In this document: in pieces, positions 32,212 through 42,618 of the stretch
Layout: the number at the start of each line of letters is the position of its first letter
Position numbering within the stretch: the stretch's first letter is position 1
Assembly (NCBI GenBank): GCA_023910605.1
Contig: JAAVVV010000001.1
Coordinates: 2,160,698 to 2,224,697, forward strand
Reading direction: 5' to 3'
Length of the DNA: 64,000 nt
Source of the DNA: Bosea sp. (in: a-proteobacteria)
GTDB lineage: Bacteria > Pseudomonadota > Alphaproteobacteria > Rhizobiales > Beijerinckiaceae
Translations under genes and position numbers: made by a program
The notes under the pieces: generated by a model
Seen by the model: the letters and a program-made list of their open reading frames with translations, nothing else
Told to the model about the DNA's origin: nothing
Databases searched by the model: none

Positions 32212-35028
32212 TCAGCCGCTGTTGCGCAGGCCTGCGGCGATGCCGTTGATCGTGAGCTGGAGACCTTGCAGGACGGCGTCGTCGCTGCCATCCGCGCGAT
32301 GCTTCTTGAGCAACTCGACCTGCACATGGTTGAGCGGATCGAGATAGGGGAAGCGGTTGCGGATCGAGCGCTCCAGCAGCGGATTGCCCTGGAGCAGCCG
32401 CTCATGCCGCGTCACCGCCAGAAGCGCGTCGATCGACTGCTCCCATTCGGCCGTGATGCGGGCGAAGATGGCGTCACGCAGCGCCTTGTCAGGCACCAGC
32501 TCGCTGTAGCGCGATGCGATGGCGATGGAGCTCTTGGCCAGCACCATGTCCATGTTGGACAGAAGCGTGCGGAAGAAGGGCCATTCGCGATACATGGCGC
32601 GCAGCGTCTCGATTCTGTCGGCATGCGTTGCGCCATAGGCCTTCACCGCAGCGCCGAAGCCGAACCAGCCCGGCAGCATCAGCCGGCATTGCGCCCAGGA
32701 GAACACCCAGGGAATGGCGCGCAGATCCTCGATGCGCCGGGTTTTCGTGCGCGAGGCCGGGCGGCTGCCGATGTTCAGCGTGGCGATCTCGGTGATGACG
32801 GTCGAAGCCCAGAAATAATCCTCGAAGCCCGGCGTCTCGTAGACGAGCCCGCGATAGGCCTTGAAGGCGGCGGCCGAGAGCTCTTCCATGGCATCGAGGA
32901 ATTCGGGACGGGGCGCGCTGTCCTTGCTGGTGAGCAGCGACGCCTCGAAGGTCGCCGCCGCCAGCAATTCGAGGTTGCGGTGCCCGACCTCAGCATTGGA
33001 ATACTTGCTGGAGATGATCTCGCCCTGCTCGGTGATGCGGATGTCGCCCTGCACCGCGCCGCCCGGCTGGGCGAGGATGGCGTCATAGCTCGGCCCGCCG
33101 CCGCGCCCGACCGAGCCGCCGCGACCATGAAAGAGGCGCAGCTTGACCTTGTGCCGCGCGAACACCTCGATCAGCCCGATCTCGGCCTTGTAGATCTCCC
33201 AGCCGGAAGTGACGAAGCCGCCATCCTTGTTGCTGTCCGAATAGCCCAGCATCACCTCCTGCACGCCACCGAGCCCCTCCACGATCCGGCGATAGGCCGG
33301 CATGGAGAGCAGCCGATCCATGATAGCCGCCGACTGGCGCAGATCCTCGATGGTTTCGAACAGCGGCACGATGTTGATGGCGCGTGCGCCATCGGGCGAG
33401 ACGATTCCCGCCTCCTTGAGCAGCACGGCGAGTTCCAGCAGGTCCGAGACGCTGGCCGTCTTGGAGATGATGGCCGTGTCGATGGTGGCGGGCCCATAGT
33501 GCGTGCGCCCGGCGGCGGCAGCCCGCATCACGGCTAATTCGGACGTGGTTTCGGCGCCATAGGCCGCGAAGGGCGACACCAGCGGGCGGGGATTGACAAG
33601 CTCGGCCAGGAGCAGGTCCACGCGGGCGTCCTCGTCGAGCGCGCGATAATCCGAGCCTGGCTGCGCGGTGGCGAGAAGCTCGGCGATCGTGCGCTCATGC
33701 ACGTCCGAATTCTGGCGCATGTCGAGCGTGGCGAGGTGAAAGCCGAAGCAGCGAACGGCGCGCCGCAACGTCCCCAGCCGCCCATCGCCCAGCGCACCGG
33801 CCTGGCCTTGCGCCAGCGAGGCGTCGATGATGTCGAGGTCGGCCAGAAAGCCTTGTGCGTTTTCGTAAGCTTCAGCCTGCCCGGCCGGCGGCGGGTTGGG
33901 CGGCTCCTGCCCGAGGCGCCGTGCTGTCGCGGCCAGGCGCGCATAGATGCCCGAAATGGCCAGCCTGTAAGGCTCCGCACGGCGATGAACCGAATGGTCG
34001 GGCGACGATTCCGCCAATGCCTGCAGCGCAGGGGAGACGGACACCAGCGCGCTGCTGATCGACAGCTCCGCGCCGAGCTTGTGCAACTGCTCGGCGTAGA
34101 ACCGCATCGCCACGCTGCATTGCAGTCGCAGCGTTTCCACCATCACCTCGGCGGTGACGAAGGGGTTTCCGTCCCGGTCGCCGCCGATCCATGAGCCGAT
34201 ATGGAAGAATGTCGGCACATCGGGCCGCCCGCCACCGGGCCGGCGCGCCATAAGGGCCGTCTCGACCGTGCGGTAGATCTGCGGCAGGCGGCGCAGGAAG
34301 GTGTAATCATAATAGGAAAGCCCGTTGGTGACCTCGTCAATCACTGTCAGGCGTGTGCGCCGGAGCAGGCTGGTCTGCCAGAGCGTCAGCACGGCGCGCC
34401 TTAGCTTGGCTTCGTTCTCGGCCAGTTCCTCAGGCGTCAGGCGCATGCGCTCGCGGTCGTCGAGCAGGCCCGCGATCGCGAGCTCACGGGTCAGCGTGCT
34501 CTTGCGCCGCACTTCGGTCGGGTGCGCGGTGAGGACAGGCGCGATCCGGGCTTCCGCAAAAAAAGCCGCCATGCGCTCGGCGCTCACCCCGGCCGCATCC
34601 GCGCGTCTGAGGGCGAGCGCAAGCGTGCCGTCGGCCGGCTCCTCGCCGGCATGGGCCTGCGCCCGCGAGCGGCGAATGTGGTGCTGATCCTCTGCGATGT
34701 TGGCGAGATGAGAGAAATAGCTGAAGGCCCGTACGATGGGAACTGTCTGACCCGGGCCGAGGCTGTCGAGCGTCGATTCAAGCGCAGCCCGCGCCGGCAG
34801 GTCATTGTCGCGATGGAAGCTGATCGAGGTCGTGCGGATGCGCTCGACCAGATCGAAGATCCCGGCGCCTTCCTGTGCATTGACGGTGTCGCCAAGGATG
34901 CGGCCGAGAAGCCGGATGTCATCGCGCAGCGGCGCGTCGCGGTCGGTATCGGCAGGGGGCTGGGGCAGGCGATGATGCGGCACGAGGCGAAAGTCCTGTT
35001 GGTTGCCTGGAACCTCTGCAAGACTCAT
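32212..35028 (-). CDS. ppc: Phosphoenolpyruvate carboxylase
   Basis: Anaplerotic enzyme adding bicarbonate to PEP to give oxaloacetate, 938 residues. Catalytic blocks are intact: [13 protein letters not shown] with the essential His, [11 protein letters not shown], the mobile-loop block [17 protein letters not shown], and the C-terminal [14 protein letters not shown]. It lies 20 bases after the LysR regulator stop on the same strand, so it is the second gene of that operon, opposite dabB-dabA. An ATG at 35052, overlapping the LysR stop as ATGA, would add 8 residues and is a fair alternative start. Bicarbonate, its substrate, is what the DAB transporter provides. Confidence 0.96.
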   Translation of the reverse strand: MSLAEVPGNQQDFRLVPHHRLPQPPADTDRDAPLRDDIRLLGRILGDTVNAQEGAGIFDLVERIRTTSISFHRDNDLPARAALESTLDSLGPGQTVPIVRAFSYFSHLANIAEDQHHIRRSRAQAHAGEEPADGTLALALRRADAAGVSAERMAAFFAEARIAPVLTAHPTEVRRKSTLTRELAIAGLLDDRERMRLTPEELAENEAKLRRAVLTLWQTSLLRRTRLTVIDEVTNGLSYYDYTFLRRLPQIYRTVETALMARRPGGGRPDVPTFFHIGSWIGGDRDGNPFVTAEVMVETLRLQCSVAMRFYAEQLHKLGAELSISSALVSVSPALQALAESSPDHSVHRRAEPYRLAISGIYARLAATARRLGQEPPNPPPAGQAEAYENAQGFLADLDIIDASLAQGQAGALGDGRLGTLRRAVRCFGFHLATLDMRQNSDVHERTIAELLATAQPGSDYRALDEDARVDLLLAELVNPRPLVSPFAAYGAETTSELAVMRAAAAGRTHYGPATIDTAIISKTASVSDLLELAVLLKEAGIVSPDGARAINIVPLFETIEDLRQSAAIMDRLLSMPAYRRIVEGLGGVQEVMLGYSDSNKDGGFVTSGWEIYKAEIGLIEVFARHKVKLRLFHGRGGSVGRGGGPSYDAILAQPGGAVQGDIRITEQGEIISSKYSNAEVGHRNLELLAAATFEASLLTSKDSAPRPEFLDAMEELSAAAFKAYRGLVYETPGFEDYFWASTVITEIATLNIGSRPASRTKTRRIEDLRAIPWVFSWAQCRLMLPGWFGFGAAVKAYGATHADRIETLRAMYREWPFFRTLLSNMDMVLAKSSIAIASRYSELVPDKALRDAIFARITAEWEQSIDALLAVTRHERLLQGNPLLERSIRNRFPYLDPLNHVQVELLKKHRADGSDDAVLQGLQLTINGIAAGLRNSG

Positions 35029-35048
35029 GCCCTGCCGCGAGGTCCATC

Positions 35049-35957
35049 TCATGAAGCGGCGCAGTCTTGCTCGCCGCTGGCGGGATCGCCCATGTCCAGC
35101 AACCGCAGCAGCGGATTGGGAAAACGTCGCCTTCTGGTGATCGCATAGAACGATTCCCGGATCTGCGGCAGGCGGCAGCGCTCGACCAGAAGGCCCGATT
35201 TCAGCTCGTCGATCACTACGACTGGCGGCACCAGCGTCACGCCATGGCTCTCCCGCGCTATCAGGCGCAGCATGGCCATGTCGTCCACCTCCGCGAGAAT
35301 GATGGGCTTGACCCCAGCATCATCGAGCAGCGCGTCGAAGGCGGTGCGGATCGTGCTGCCGCGACCTGGCAGCACAATGGGCACATGCGCCAGATCGTAC
35401 GGAAAGGCGAGGGGGCCGGCGCCGTCCTCCGGATGGCCGACGAGGCTGACAGGCTGGTCCCCGATCAGGGTGTTCTGCCACTCCGAAGCGGCGTCTACCG
35501 TCGCCGGCTGGTTGGCCAGCACCAGATCGAGCGCATGTGTCTCCAGATGCGCCAGAAGATCGGCCACCGCGCCTGATTCCAGCACCAGCTCGACATCGGG
35601 CCGCGCGATCAGAGGGCGCAGCAGGCCCAGCTGGAAGTTGCGCGAGAGGGTGGCGGCGGCGCCGATGCGCAGCACCGGACGGCTCGCGCCGCCAAGGCCC
35701 TTGAGCGTGCTCATCAGATCCTCGCCGGACTGGAAGACCCGGTTGGCGTAATCGAGCGCGATGCGCCCTGCCTCCGTGAGCTGGAGGCTGCGCCCGCGCC
35801 GCTCGAACAGGGCCTGCCCAAGCTGATCCTCGAGCGCCTTGAGCTGAACCGAGAGGGCGGAAGGCGAGATGTTCAGCCGCTGCGCCGCGCGCGTGATGCC
35901 GCCGTCGAGCGCGATCGCCCGGAAATAGCGCAGGTGGTGAAAGTTCAGGAAGGCCAT
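35049..35957 (-). CDS. LysR-family transcriptional regulator next to ppc and dab genes
   Basis: 302-residue LysR regulator. The N-terminal winged helix-turn-helix covers residues 1-60 ([36 protein letters not shown]), followed by a periplasmic-binding-like effector domain. It is reminiscent of regulators found beside dab operons and of CbbR/NhaR relatives. It is divergent from dabB with 160 bases between starts and directly upstream of ppc on its own strand. It could thus control both bicarbonate uptake and bicarbonate use. The effector is not known. Confidence 0.88.
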   Translation of the reverse strand: MAFLNFHHLRYFRAIALDGGITRAAQRLNISPSALSVQLKALEDQLGQALFERRGRSLQLTEAGRIALDYANRVFQSGEDLMSTLKGLGGASRPVLRIGAAATLSRNFQLGLLRPLIARPDVELVLESGAVADLLAHLETHALDLVLANQPATVDAASEWQNTLIGDQPVSLVGHPEDGAGPLAFPYDLAHVPIVLPGRGSTIRTAFDALLDDAGVKPIILAEVDDMAMLRLIARESHGVTLVPPVVVIDELKSGLLVERCRLPQIRESFYAITRRRRFPNPLLRLLDMGDPASGEQDCAAS

Positions 35958-36032
35958 GTCCAGCCGCGCTCGCTCTCCGGCCCAGCCGATCGGACCGCCA
36001 GGCTGACCATTATGTCAAACAGAACGATACGT

Positions 36033-36045
36033 TTCAATCTTTGAA
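36033..36045. promoter_or_regulatory. LysR-type operator (T-N11-A palindrome) between lysR and dabB
   Basis: TTCAA-TCT-TTGAA is a perfect dyad whose outer bases fit the T-N11-A rule for LysR binding sites. It lies 76 bases upstream of the lysR start and 73 upstream of dabB, in an AT-rich patch within the divergent region. An outer GATAC...GTATC pair (36026-36060) surrounds it. Confidence 0.6.
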
Positions 36046-36117
36046 TTTTTCAGAAGTATCGGCAGCGCGTAGAGGCATGGGCGATCACCGCACGGAACTT
36101 CGCCAAAGGGCTTCGCC

Positions 36118-37737
36118 ATGATGTCATTCGCTCCGCTTCTCATCCTGCTGGGACCACTGGCGCTGGTCGCCGCGACGGCCGGCTCCTCCGCCATCGTCAA
36201 TGCAGATGCGGGGGACATGGCGCGCCGAAGCCTCCTTGCGGCGTTTGTGGCTCTGGGGGCGGCGATCGTGGGCGCTGTCTGCGTGATCTGGGCGGGGCCG
36301 CTGGCGACGCCCACCATCGGCGTTTTCGGCGCTGGCCTGGGCGTGCATCTCGACGCGCTCTCGGCGGTGATGTTCGTCCTCGTGGCTTTCCTGGGTGTGG
36401 TCGTTCTGCGCTACAGCCGGAACTACATGGATGGCGATGCCAGGCAGGGCGATTTCCTGAAATGGCTTTCAGTCACGCTGGCGGCGGTGCTGGTGCTCAT
36501 CGTCTCGGGCAATCTCGCGCAGTTCCTCGCCGCGTGGATCGCGACCAGCCTGGGCCTTGGCAAGCTCCTGCTGTTCTATCCCGAGCGGCAGGCGGCGCAG
36601 CTCGCGGCGCGCAAGGAGTTCCTCGCCAGCCGGCTGGGCGATCTGTGCCTGGTCGGCGTCGTGGTCCTGTGCCTCGCCGCATTCGGAACGCTGGAATTCG
36701 GCAAGATATTCGACACTGCACGGACCATGGCCGCCGAGGGCCGGTCTTCGGGCCTGATCACGGTCGCGGCGCTGCTCATCGTCATCGCCGCGCTGCTCAA
36801 GTCTGCTCAGTTGCCTTTCCACGGCTGGCTGACGGAGGTGATGGAAACCCCCACGCCCGTCTCCGCGCTGCTTCATGCCGGCATCATCAATGCGGGCGGC
36901 TTTCTCGTGCTGCGCATGTCGGATCTGCTCGTGCTTGGCGCCGGCGCGCTGCCGCTTCTGGCCATTGTCGGGGGCGCGACGGCGCTCTTTGCCTCAGTCG
37001 TCATGCTGACGCAGACTTCGGTGAAGGTGTCGCTGGCCTGGTCCACCATCGCGCAGATGGGTTTCATGCTGCTGCAATGCGGGCTTGGGGCGTTTTCGGC
37101 CGCGCTGCTGCACATCGTGGCGCATTCGCTGTACAAGGCGCATGCCTTCCTCTCGTCGGGCAGCGTCATCGATCTCGCCCGCTCCTCCTGGAGCCCCAGC
37201 CCGGGCGGGCAGCCGCATCCGGCACGGATCGTCATCGCGCTGCTGGCTGTATTCGCGGTGACGCTTGGTGTCGGCGCGCTGTTTGGCGCGACGCTGGATC
37301 AGAAGCCCGGCGCATTCACGCTGGCAGCCATCCTTCTGATGGGCCTGACACATCTCATCGCCAACGCCATCGACGAACGGCCCAACAGCTTCGTCGTGCT
37401 GCGCGTCGCCGCGCTCGCGCTGGGCGTCGCCGTCGCCTACTTCGCTTTGCAGGCTGTGGCCGAGTGGCTGATGGCGGGAACGCTGCCGCCCACCATGCCG
37501 GCCTCCGGGGCGCTTGATCTCGCGCTTGCAGGCCTGGTGATCCTCTCCTTCTCGGCGGTCACGATCTTCCAGAGCGTGATGGCGCTCCGTGCAGGCTCGC
37601 CGGCCTGGCTCGCGCTGCACACGCACCTCGCCAATGGGCTTTATCTCAACACGATGGCCAATCGCCTCGTTCTGCAGCTGTGGCCTCCCGCCGCTGCGCC
37701 CGCCTCGTCATCCGCCACCGTCAACACCAAGGCCTGA
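36118..37737 (+). CDS. dabB: DAB inorganic carbon transporter, membrane subunit DabB
   Basis: Proton/ion-conducting membrane subunit of the DAB (also MpsAB) energy-coupled CO2/bicarbonate accumulation system. The 539-residue protein belongs to the NuoL/MrpA antiporter superfamily: about 12-14 membrane helices, with LKSAQLPFHGWLTEVME and TPTPVSALLHAGIINAGG carrying the conserved Lys and His of the proton path. It is shorter than NuoL and lacks its long C-terminal lateral helix. The stop is 3 bases before dabA, so they form one operon. Not part of complex I, whose own NuoL is encoded at 52470. It starts at the first of two ATGs. Confidence 0.9.
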   Translation: MMSFAPLLILLGPLALVAATAGSSAIVNADAGDMARRSLLAAFVALGAAIVGAVCVIWAGPLATPTIGVFGAGLGVHLDALSAVMFVLVAFLGVVVLRYSRNYMDGDARQGDFLKWLSVTLAAVLVLIVSGNLAQFLAAWIATSLGLGKLLLFYPERQAAQLAARKEFLASRLGDLCLVGVVVLCLAAFGTLEFGKIFDTARTMAAEGRSSGLITVAALLIVIAALLKSAQLPFHGWLTEVMETPTPVSALLHAGIINAGGFLVLRMSDLLVLGAGALPLLAIVGGATALFASVVMLTQTSVKVSLAWSTIAQMGFMLLQCGLGAFSAALLHIVAHSLYKAHAFLSSGSVIDLARSSWSPSPGGQPHPARIVIALLAVFAVTLGVGALFGATLDQKPGAFTLAAILLMGLTHLIANAIDERPNSFVVLRVAALALGVAVAYFALQAVAEWLMAGTLPPTMPASGALDLALAGLVILSFSAVTIFQSVMALRAGSPAWLALHTHLANGLYLNTMANRLVLQLWPPAAAPASSSATVNTKA

Positions 37738-37740
37738 GTC

Positions 37741-40293
37741 ATGACCGCCCTCGCAACCCATGTCGCGCAGCCCGCTGCGAACGCCGCACCGCAGCCAAAC
37801 GACATCGCCGCGCTCTCCGCCGTGATCGACCGGGCCTGCCGCAAGATCGCGCCGCTCTGGCCGCTCAAGCACTTCGTCGCTGTCAATCCTTTCCTCGGCT
37901 TCACCGGGCAGTCATTCGCCCGCACCTGCGCCACGCTCAAGCGGGTGGCCAATGTCGATATGCTGATGCCGCGCGCTTTCTACCGGCAGGCTCATGCCGA
38001 GGGCTTCATCAGCGATGACGATCTTGCGGCGGCGCTGGCGGCCGGCACGCTGACGAGGAGCGGTCCTTCCGATTTCGCAAGCCTGAAGAATGCGCTGGCG
38101 CGCGATCCGGCGCCCGATGCCGGCAAGCCCGCAGCCGTCGTCGCAACCGTGGCCGAGGTCCTGGACGGCCTGGCCGAAGGCGACAGGCAGGCCTCGCGGG
38201 TGGGCTTCATGATCGACGAGATCTCGCGCTGGTGCGCCGCCTATTTCGACGAGGGCCAGGCGAGCTGGGCCTCGCCGGCGCGCAAGCTCAGGCCCTATGC
38301 GGCCTGGCGGGCGGCTGCCCGGCATGACCTCAACCCCGAGACCATGGGCATCACAGGCTTCCGGCGCTCGGTTGCCAGCTTGCCGGAGGACCCGGTCAAG
38401 GCCATCGCTCTGGTGGTCGCGACGCTTGGCATCCCGGAGCGGGCCGTCGAGGATTATCTTCACCGGGCGCTGTTCGATATCGGCGGCTGGGCGGCCTATG
38501 CCCGCTACATCGTCTGGAATGCCGAGCTGCATGGCGGCGCGGACGACACAATGGTGCAGTTGCTCGCCATCCGCATCGCCTGGGGCCATGCCCTGTTCCA
38601 GGCGCGGGGCGACCGGACCGTGCGGCAGGCCTGGGCCGACGCCATGGCGCGCGCCGCTGCACTGCCGCAGGACCACCAGCTCGGCGAGGACGCCGACCTT
38701 GCAACGGACCTGCTCTGCCAGCAGGCCTACGAGACGGCCTATAAGCGGAGGCTGATCCTGCGGCTCAAGGCGCATGCGAGCGAGGCTGGCCTGGCGCCGG
38801 TTCCGCCGCGCAAGAGCCTGCAGGCGGCATTCTGCATCGATGTCCGGTCGGAAGTGTTCAGGCGCGCGCTGGAGATGGTCTGCCCGCAGGCGCAAACCAT
38901 CGGCTTCGCCGGGTTCTTCGGCTTTCCCATCGAGTATGTGCCGATCGGCCTGAAGCGGGGCGGGGCGCAATGCCCGGTGCTGCTCACGCCGCGTTTCATC
39001 GTGTGCGAGGCCGTCGCCGAAGCTTCCGATGAGCGGGAGGCGGAGGTCATGGGCCTCAGGCTCATGCGGCGGCGGGCCACCAAGGCCTGGAAGTCCTTCA
39101 AACTCTCGGCCGTGTCGTCCTTCTCCTATGTCGAGACGGCCGGGCTGCTCTTCGCGGGCAAGATCGTGTCCGACAGCGTCGGCCTCACCCGCACCGTCTC
39201 CCACCCGGATGAGGATGGGCTCGATGCTGATGTGGCGCGGCGCGCCGGCCCCAGCCTGGAGCCGCGCGAGGTCGCGGGCAGGGCCACCGGCTTCACGCCT
39301 GCCCAACGTGTCGCGATGGCCGAGGCGGTGCTGAAGGCCATGTCGATGACCGGGGATTTCGCCCGGCTCGTGATGTTGACAGGCCATGGCAGCACCACGG
39401 TCAACAACCCTCATGCCTCGGGCCTCGATTGCGGCGCCTGCGGCGGCCATACAGGGCAGGCCAATGCGCGCGTCGCGGCCGCGATTCTCAACGATCCCGA
39501 TGTTCGCAAGGGCCTCAAGGCCAGGGGCCTGGCCGTGCCGGACGATACCTGGTTCATCGGCGCGCTGCACGACACCACAACCGACGAGGTCACGCTTTAT
39601 GGCGATGAGGATGTGCCGGCTTCGCACGCCGCCGATCTCGGCGAACTGAAGCTCTGGCTGGCCAGGGCCGCGGAGCTGGCGCGGATGGAGCGTTCCGTGC
39701 TGCTCGGCATTGCGCCAGGGCCCGATGCGCAGAAGCAGGTTGCGGCCCGGTCGCGCGACTGGTCGCAGGTCAGGCCGGAATGGGGCCTTGCCGGCAACGC
39801 CGCCTTCATCGCCGCGCCGCGGCAGCGTACGCGCGGGCTCGACCTGTCAGGGCGCGCCTTCCTGCACGAATACGAGGAAGCCAGGGATGAGGGCCACGGC
39901 GTGCTTGAGCTCATCATGACCGCGCCGATGGTCGTCGCCAGCTGGATCAACCTGCAATATTACGGCTCGACCGTGAACAACCGCGCCTTCGGTTCAGGCA
40001 ACAAGGCGCTGCACAATGTGGTGGGCCAGCTCGGCGTGCTCGAGGGCAATGCCGGCGACCTCAAGGCCGGATTGCCATGGCAGTCTGTTCATGACGGCCG
40101 GCGCTTCATCCACGAGCCGGTGCGGCTGAACGTGTTCATCGAGGCGGGCGAGGGCGCCATGGACGCCATCATCGCGCGGCATGCCTCGGTGCGCGATCTG
40201 GTCGATCATGGCTGGGTCCATCTTTACGCCATCGCGAAAGAGGGGGCCGTGATCCGGCGCTACCATGCGCCGGGCGAGTGGCGCGACGCCTGA
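37741..40293 (+). CDS. dabA: DAB inorganic carbon transporter, carbonic-anhydrase-like subunit DabA
   Basis: 850-residue DUF2309/UPF0753 protein. DabA is a cytoplasmic zinc protein proposed to hydrate CO2 to bicarbonate in one direction, driven by ion flow through DabB. The zinc/active-site residues are seen as Cys365 and Asp367 (AFCIDVRSE), His549 (LTGHGSTTVNNPH) and Cys564 (GLDCGACGG). The Cys-x-Asp and His-15-Cys spacings match the set I recall for Halothiobacillus DabA (C351, D353, H524, C539). Second gene of the pair, next to a LysR gene and ppc. Such systems occur in autotrophs and also in heterotrophs that need bicarbonate for carboxylases. Confidence 0.93.
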   Translation: MTALATHVAQPAANAAPQPNDIAALSAVIDRACRKIAPLWPLKHFVAVNPFLGFTGQSFARTCATLKRVANVDMLMPRAFYRQAHAEGFISDDDLAAALAAGTLTRSGPSDFASLKNALARDPAPDAGKPAAVVATVAEVLDGLAEGDRQASRVGFMIDEISRWCAAYFDEGQASWASPARKLRPYAAWRAAARHDLNPETMGITGFRRSVASLPEDPVKAIALVVATLGIPERAVEDYLHRALFDIGGWAAYARYIVWNAELHGGADDTMVQLLAIRIAWGHALFQARGDRTVRQAWADAMARAAALPQDHQLGEDADLATDLLCQQAYETAYKRRLILRLKAHASEAGLAPVPPRKSLQAAFCIDVRSEVFRRALEMVCPQAQTIGFAGFFGFPIEYVPIGLKRGGAQCPVLLTPRFIVCEAVAEASDEREAEVMGLRLMRRRATKAWKSFKLSAVSSFSYVETAGLLFAGKIVSDSVGLTRTVSHPDEDGLDADVARRAGPSLEPREVAGRATGFTPAQRVAMAEAVLKAMSMTGDFARLVMLTGHGSTTVNNPHASGLDCGACGGHTGQANARVAAAILNDPDVRKGLKARGLAVPDDTWFIGALHDTTTDEVTLYGDEDVPASHAADLGELKLWLARAAELARMERSVLLGIAPGPDAQKQVAARSRDWSQVRPEWGLAGNAAFIAAPRQRTRGLDLSGRAFLHEYEEARDEGHGVLELIMTAPMVVASWINLQYYGSTVNNRAFGSGNKALHNVVGQLGVLEGNAGDLKAGLPWQSVHDGRRFIHEPVRLNVFIEAGEGAMDAIIARHASVRDLVDHGWVHLYAIAKEGAVIRRYHAPGEWRDA

Positions 40294-40315
40294 GGCGGCG
40301 TCACGCCGATCAGAG

Positions 40316-40343
40316 CCGGCGGGCATGCGAACGAGCCCGCCGG
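40316..40343 (+). terminator. Possible terminator hairpin after dabA
   Basis: CCGGCGGGC and GCCCGCCGG form a 9-bp GC stem with a 10-base loop, 23 bases after the dabA stop. There is no U-run, so it may act as a 3' stabiliser or pause rather than a true intrinsic terminator. Confidence 0.4.
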
Positions 40344-40413
40344 ACCGGCGAGGACCTGGCAGTGATGAAACTGAACGGGGCGGGAGGCGTCAGCGCAGCG
40401 GCTGAAGAAGAAG

Positions 40414-40490
40414 TGGCGCGGGCGACGGGGCTCGAACCCGCGACCTCCGGCGTGACAGGCCGGCACTCTAACCAACTGAGCTACGCCCGC
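40414..40490 (-). tRNA. tRNA-Asp (GTC)
   Basis: 77-nt tRNA on the minus strand. Acceptor GCGGGCG pairs with CGCCCGC, the discriminator is G, and CCA is encoded. The D-arm GTAGCTCAGTTGGTTAGAG, the anticodon arm CCGGCCTGTCACGCCGG with anticodon GTC (40454-40456), and the T-arm GGGTTCGAGCCCC are all regular. It reads Asp codons GAC/GAU. Confidence 0.97.
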
Positions 40491-40602
40491 GCTTGGACCG
40501 CAGAACCATCTGTCTGGACCGCGATGAGGGCGGGATAAGCGAGGGTGCCGGGAGTGTCAAGCGGCCATTGCGGCGGGGCCGCGATTTCGGAAACGGCGCC
40601 GT

Positions 40603-41355
40603 TCACCAGGTGCGCCAGCCGCCCGTATCGACATGGATGAGGCCGTTCCAGTAGACCTTGTGGCCGCCCGTCTCGGGCAACGTCTTGATGAAAGCGAGAA
40701 CATCGCGCGGCGATTGGCCCGGAACGCGGAAATCCACAGCCTGGCAACTGCGGTGGAAGGAGTTGCGCCTGGCGCGCCAGGCCGGCCGATAGGTCGATGT
40801 CACGCGGACGGCGCCGTAGCGCTTGACCACGTAATCGAGCACGCGCTTGAGTTGCGCCGGAAGGCAGGCGACCGAGGTGCCGGGATCTGTGGTGATTCCG
40901 TTGGCGATGACCTCATCAGGCGACGGCACGCGGGGCTCGAAATCGAGGTTGCGCTGGCCCGGCGTGCGGCGCGGCCAGACGTCCTCAGGCTCCTCCTCCT
41001 CGTCTTCCGCAGGCGACAGCGGGGCCGTGAGCGGCCGCGCCGGCGGCAAGGGCACGCCGTTCACCGCGCGCGGCGCTGGGTCGGCAGCCGCGCCGGGCGA
41101 TGCGGCCGGGGGGGCGTCGGCGGGGCTGGGGGGGGCTTCCGGCTGGCGCGGCGGAGTGGGACGCACGCCATCCGCGTTCGGCACCATCAGGTCGAACGGA
41201 CGGGGCGGCGGATAGGGCACGCCGGTGACGCCGCCGTCACGCTCCGCCTGAGCGGTGCGCGTCTGCGCGGCCACGCCGGTTGGCCAGAGCAAAGCCATGC
41301 AGGCCAGAATCGCACAAAGGGCCGATACGGCCGAAGAGTGCCTGCCTGTCCTCAC
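40603..41355 (-). CDS. Exported M15-type peptidase (YcbK-like)
   Basis: 250-residue protein: a signal peptide (ILACMALLWPTGVAAQ), a long Pro/Ala-rich, acidic linker (about 35-140), then a C-terminal zinc-peptidase domain. Motifs of the M15_3/extensin-like group are present: TSTYRPAWRARRNSFHRSCQ followed by AVDFRVPG (zinc His and Asp) and GLIHVDTGGWRTW (third ligand). These act on peptidoglycan peptides. Translation would start at GTG with no clear ribosome site, so the start is uncertain. Monocistronic. Confidence 0.8.
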   Translation of the reverse strand: MRTGRHSSAVSALCAILACMALLWPTGVAAQTRTAQAERDGGVTGVPYPPPRPFDLMVPNADGVRPTPPRQPEAPPSPADAPPAASPGAAADPAPRAVNGVPLPPARPLTAPLSPAEDEEEEPEDVWPRRTPGQRNLDFEPRVPSPDEVIANGITTDPGTSVACLPAQLKRVLDYVVKRYGAVRVTSTYRPAWRARRNSFHRSCQAVDFRVPGQSPRDVLAFIKTLPETGGHKVYWNGLIHVDTGGWRTW

Positions 41356-41646
41356 GTGAGGCTGCTGCCCATGAATGGTCCGAAGCTCCGCCCAATCCCT
41401 GCCCGCCGCGCGAAGCAGCGGATTTCACCGTCGCATCGCGTATAAACAGATGCCCCCCCGGCGTCACTAGCGGCTGTTGCGTCCTTTGACGCACTTGCGA
41501 AGAGCATGGGCGTGGGCTATCCCCGCTCCGTTGCGTAGGGTGGCGCGCTGGCGCGAGGCTCAGCCGATTCCACGCAAAACAGGGCTCGTTCAAGAAGCCC
41601 GGTAAGGCGGTAGGCCATGCCTTCCGCGAAAAGCGGGGTTTAAGTG

Positions 41647-42015
41647 ATGGTGACGGGCGTCCTGGCCGATTATCTGCCACTTGTGATCTTCATCGGCATA
41701 TCCGTGGTGATCGGCATTGCCCTGCTGGTCGCGCCCTTCGTTGTGGCCTATCAGGCGCCGGACTCTGAAAAGCTCTCCGCCTATGAGTGCGGCTTCAACG
41801 CCTTTGACGATGCGCGCATGAAATTTGACGTGCGCTTTTACCTTGTTGCCATTCTGTTCATCATATTCGATCTCGAAGTCGCGTTTCTCTTCCCGTGGGC
41901 CGTGGCGTTCGGGCAGCTTGGCTGGTTCGGCTTCTGGTCGATGATGATCTTCCTCGGCGTGTTGACCGTGGGCTTTGTCTACGAATGGAAAAAGGGAGCG
42001 CTGGACTGGGATTGA
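41647..42015 (+). CDS. nuoA: NADH-quinone oxidoreductase subunit A
   Basis: Small membrane subunit of respiratory complex I, 122 residues with three helices. The conserved loop is present: [20 protein letters not shown], with [11 protein letters not shown] in TM2. First gene of the nuo operon. A GTG one codon upstream is the alternative start. About 290 bases upstream separate it from the divergent M15-peptidase gene and hold the presumed operon promoter; no clear promoter elements were recognised there. Confidence 0.97.
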   Translation: MVTGVLADYLPLVIFIGISVVIGIALLVAPFVVAYQAPDSEKLSAYECGFNAFDDARMKFDVRFYLVAILFIIFDLEVAFLFPWAVAFGQLGWFGFWSMMIFLGVLTVGFVYEWKKGALDWD

Positions 42016-42038
42016 CCCGGTCTGGCGGCATCGCTGTC

Positions 42039-42602
42039 ATGAACACACTGGTTTCCCCCGCGCCGAGAGGCATCCTCGACCCCAACACCGGCAAGCCGGT
42101 CGGGGCCAACGATCCGTTCTTCCTCGGCATGAACGACGAACTGGCCGACAAGGGCTTCCTCGTCACATCGACGGACGACCTCATCAACTGGGCGCGCACC
42201 GGCTCGCTGATGTGGATGACCTTCGGGCTCGCCTGCTGCGCCGTCGAGATGATGCAGCTGTCCATGCCGCGCTACGATGTGGAGCGCTTCGGCTTCGCCC
42301 CGCGCGCCAGCCCGCGCCAGAGCGACGTGATGATCGTCGCCGGCACGCTGACCAACAAGATGGCGCCCGCTTTGCGGAAGGTCTACGACCAGATGCCGGA
42401 GCCGCGCTACGTGATCTCCATGGGCTCCTGCGCCAATGGCGGCGGCTACTATCACTACAGCTATGCCGTGGTGCGCGGCTGCGATCGCGTGGTGCCCGTC
42501 GACATTTATGTGCCGGGCTGCCCGCCGACCGCGGAGGCGCTGCTTTACGGCGTGCTGATGCTGCAAAAGAAGATCAGGCGCACCGGCACGATCGAGCGCT
42601 AG
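42039..42602 (+). CDS. nuoB: NADH-quinone oxidoreductase subunit B
   Basis: Carries cluster N2, the last iron-sulfur centre before quinone. 187 residues from the ATG 24 bases after nuoA. Ligands: tandem Cys in [23 protein letters not shown] and [12 protein letters not shown]. The N-terminal 40 residues ([15 protein letters not shown]) are typical of alphaproteobacterial NuoB. The ribosome site is weak. Confidence 0.97.
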   Translation: MNTLVSPAPRGILDPNTGKPVGANDPFFLGMNDELADKGFLVTSTDDLINWARTGSLMWMTFGLACCAVEMMQLSMPRYDVERFGFAPRASPRQSDVMIVAGTLTNKMAPALRKVYDQMPEPRYVISMGSCANGGGYYHYSYAVVRGCDRVVPVDIYVPGCPPTAEALLYGVLMLQKKIRRTGTIER

Positions 42603-42618
42603 GCTGAGACAGGCGCGC

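Noticed and set aside
32008-33537. Plus-strand open frame of 509 codons across ppc
   Set aside because: Antisense to PEP carboxylase, whose sense frame has every catalytic block; no family resemblance on the plus strand.
36118-37737. dabB considered as an extra nuoL or an Mrp antiporter subunit
   Set aside because: It is followed after 3 bases by a DUF2309 gene with the complete Cys-Asp-His-Cys set, the defining partner of DabB; no other mrp genes are present.
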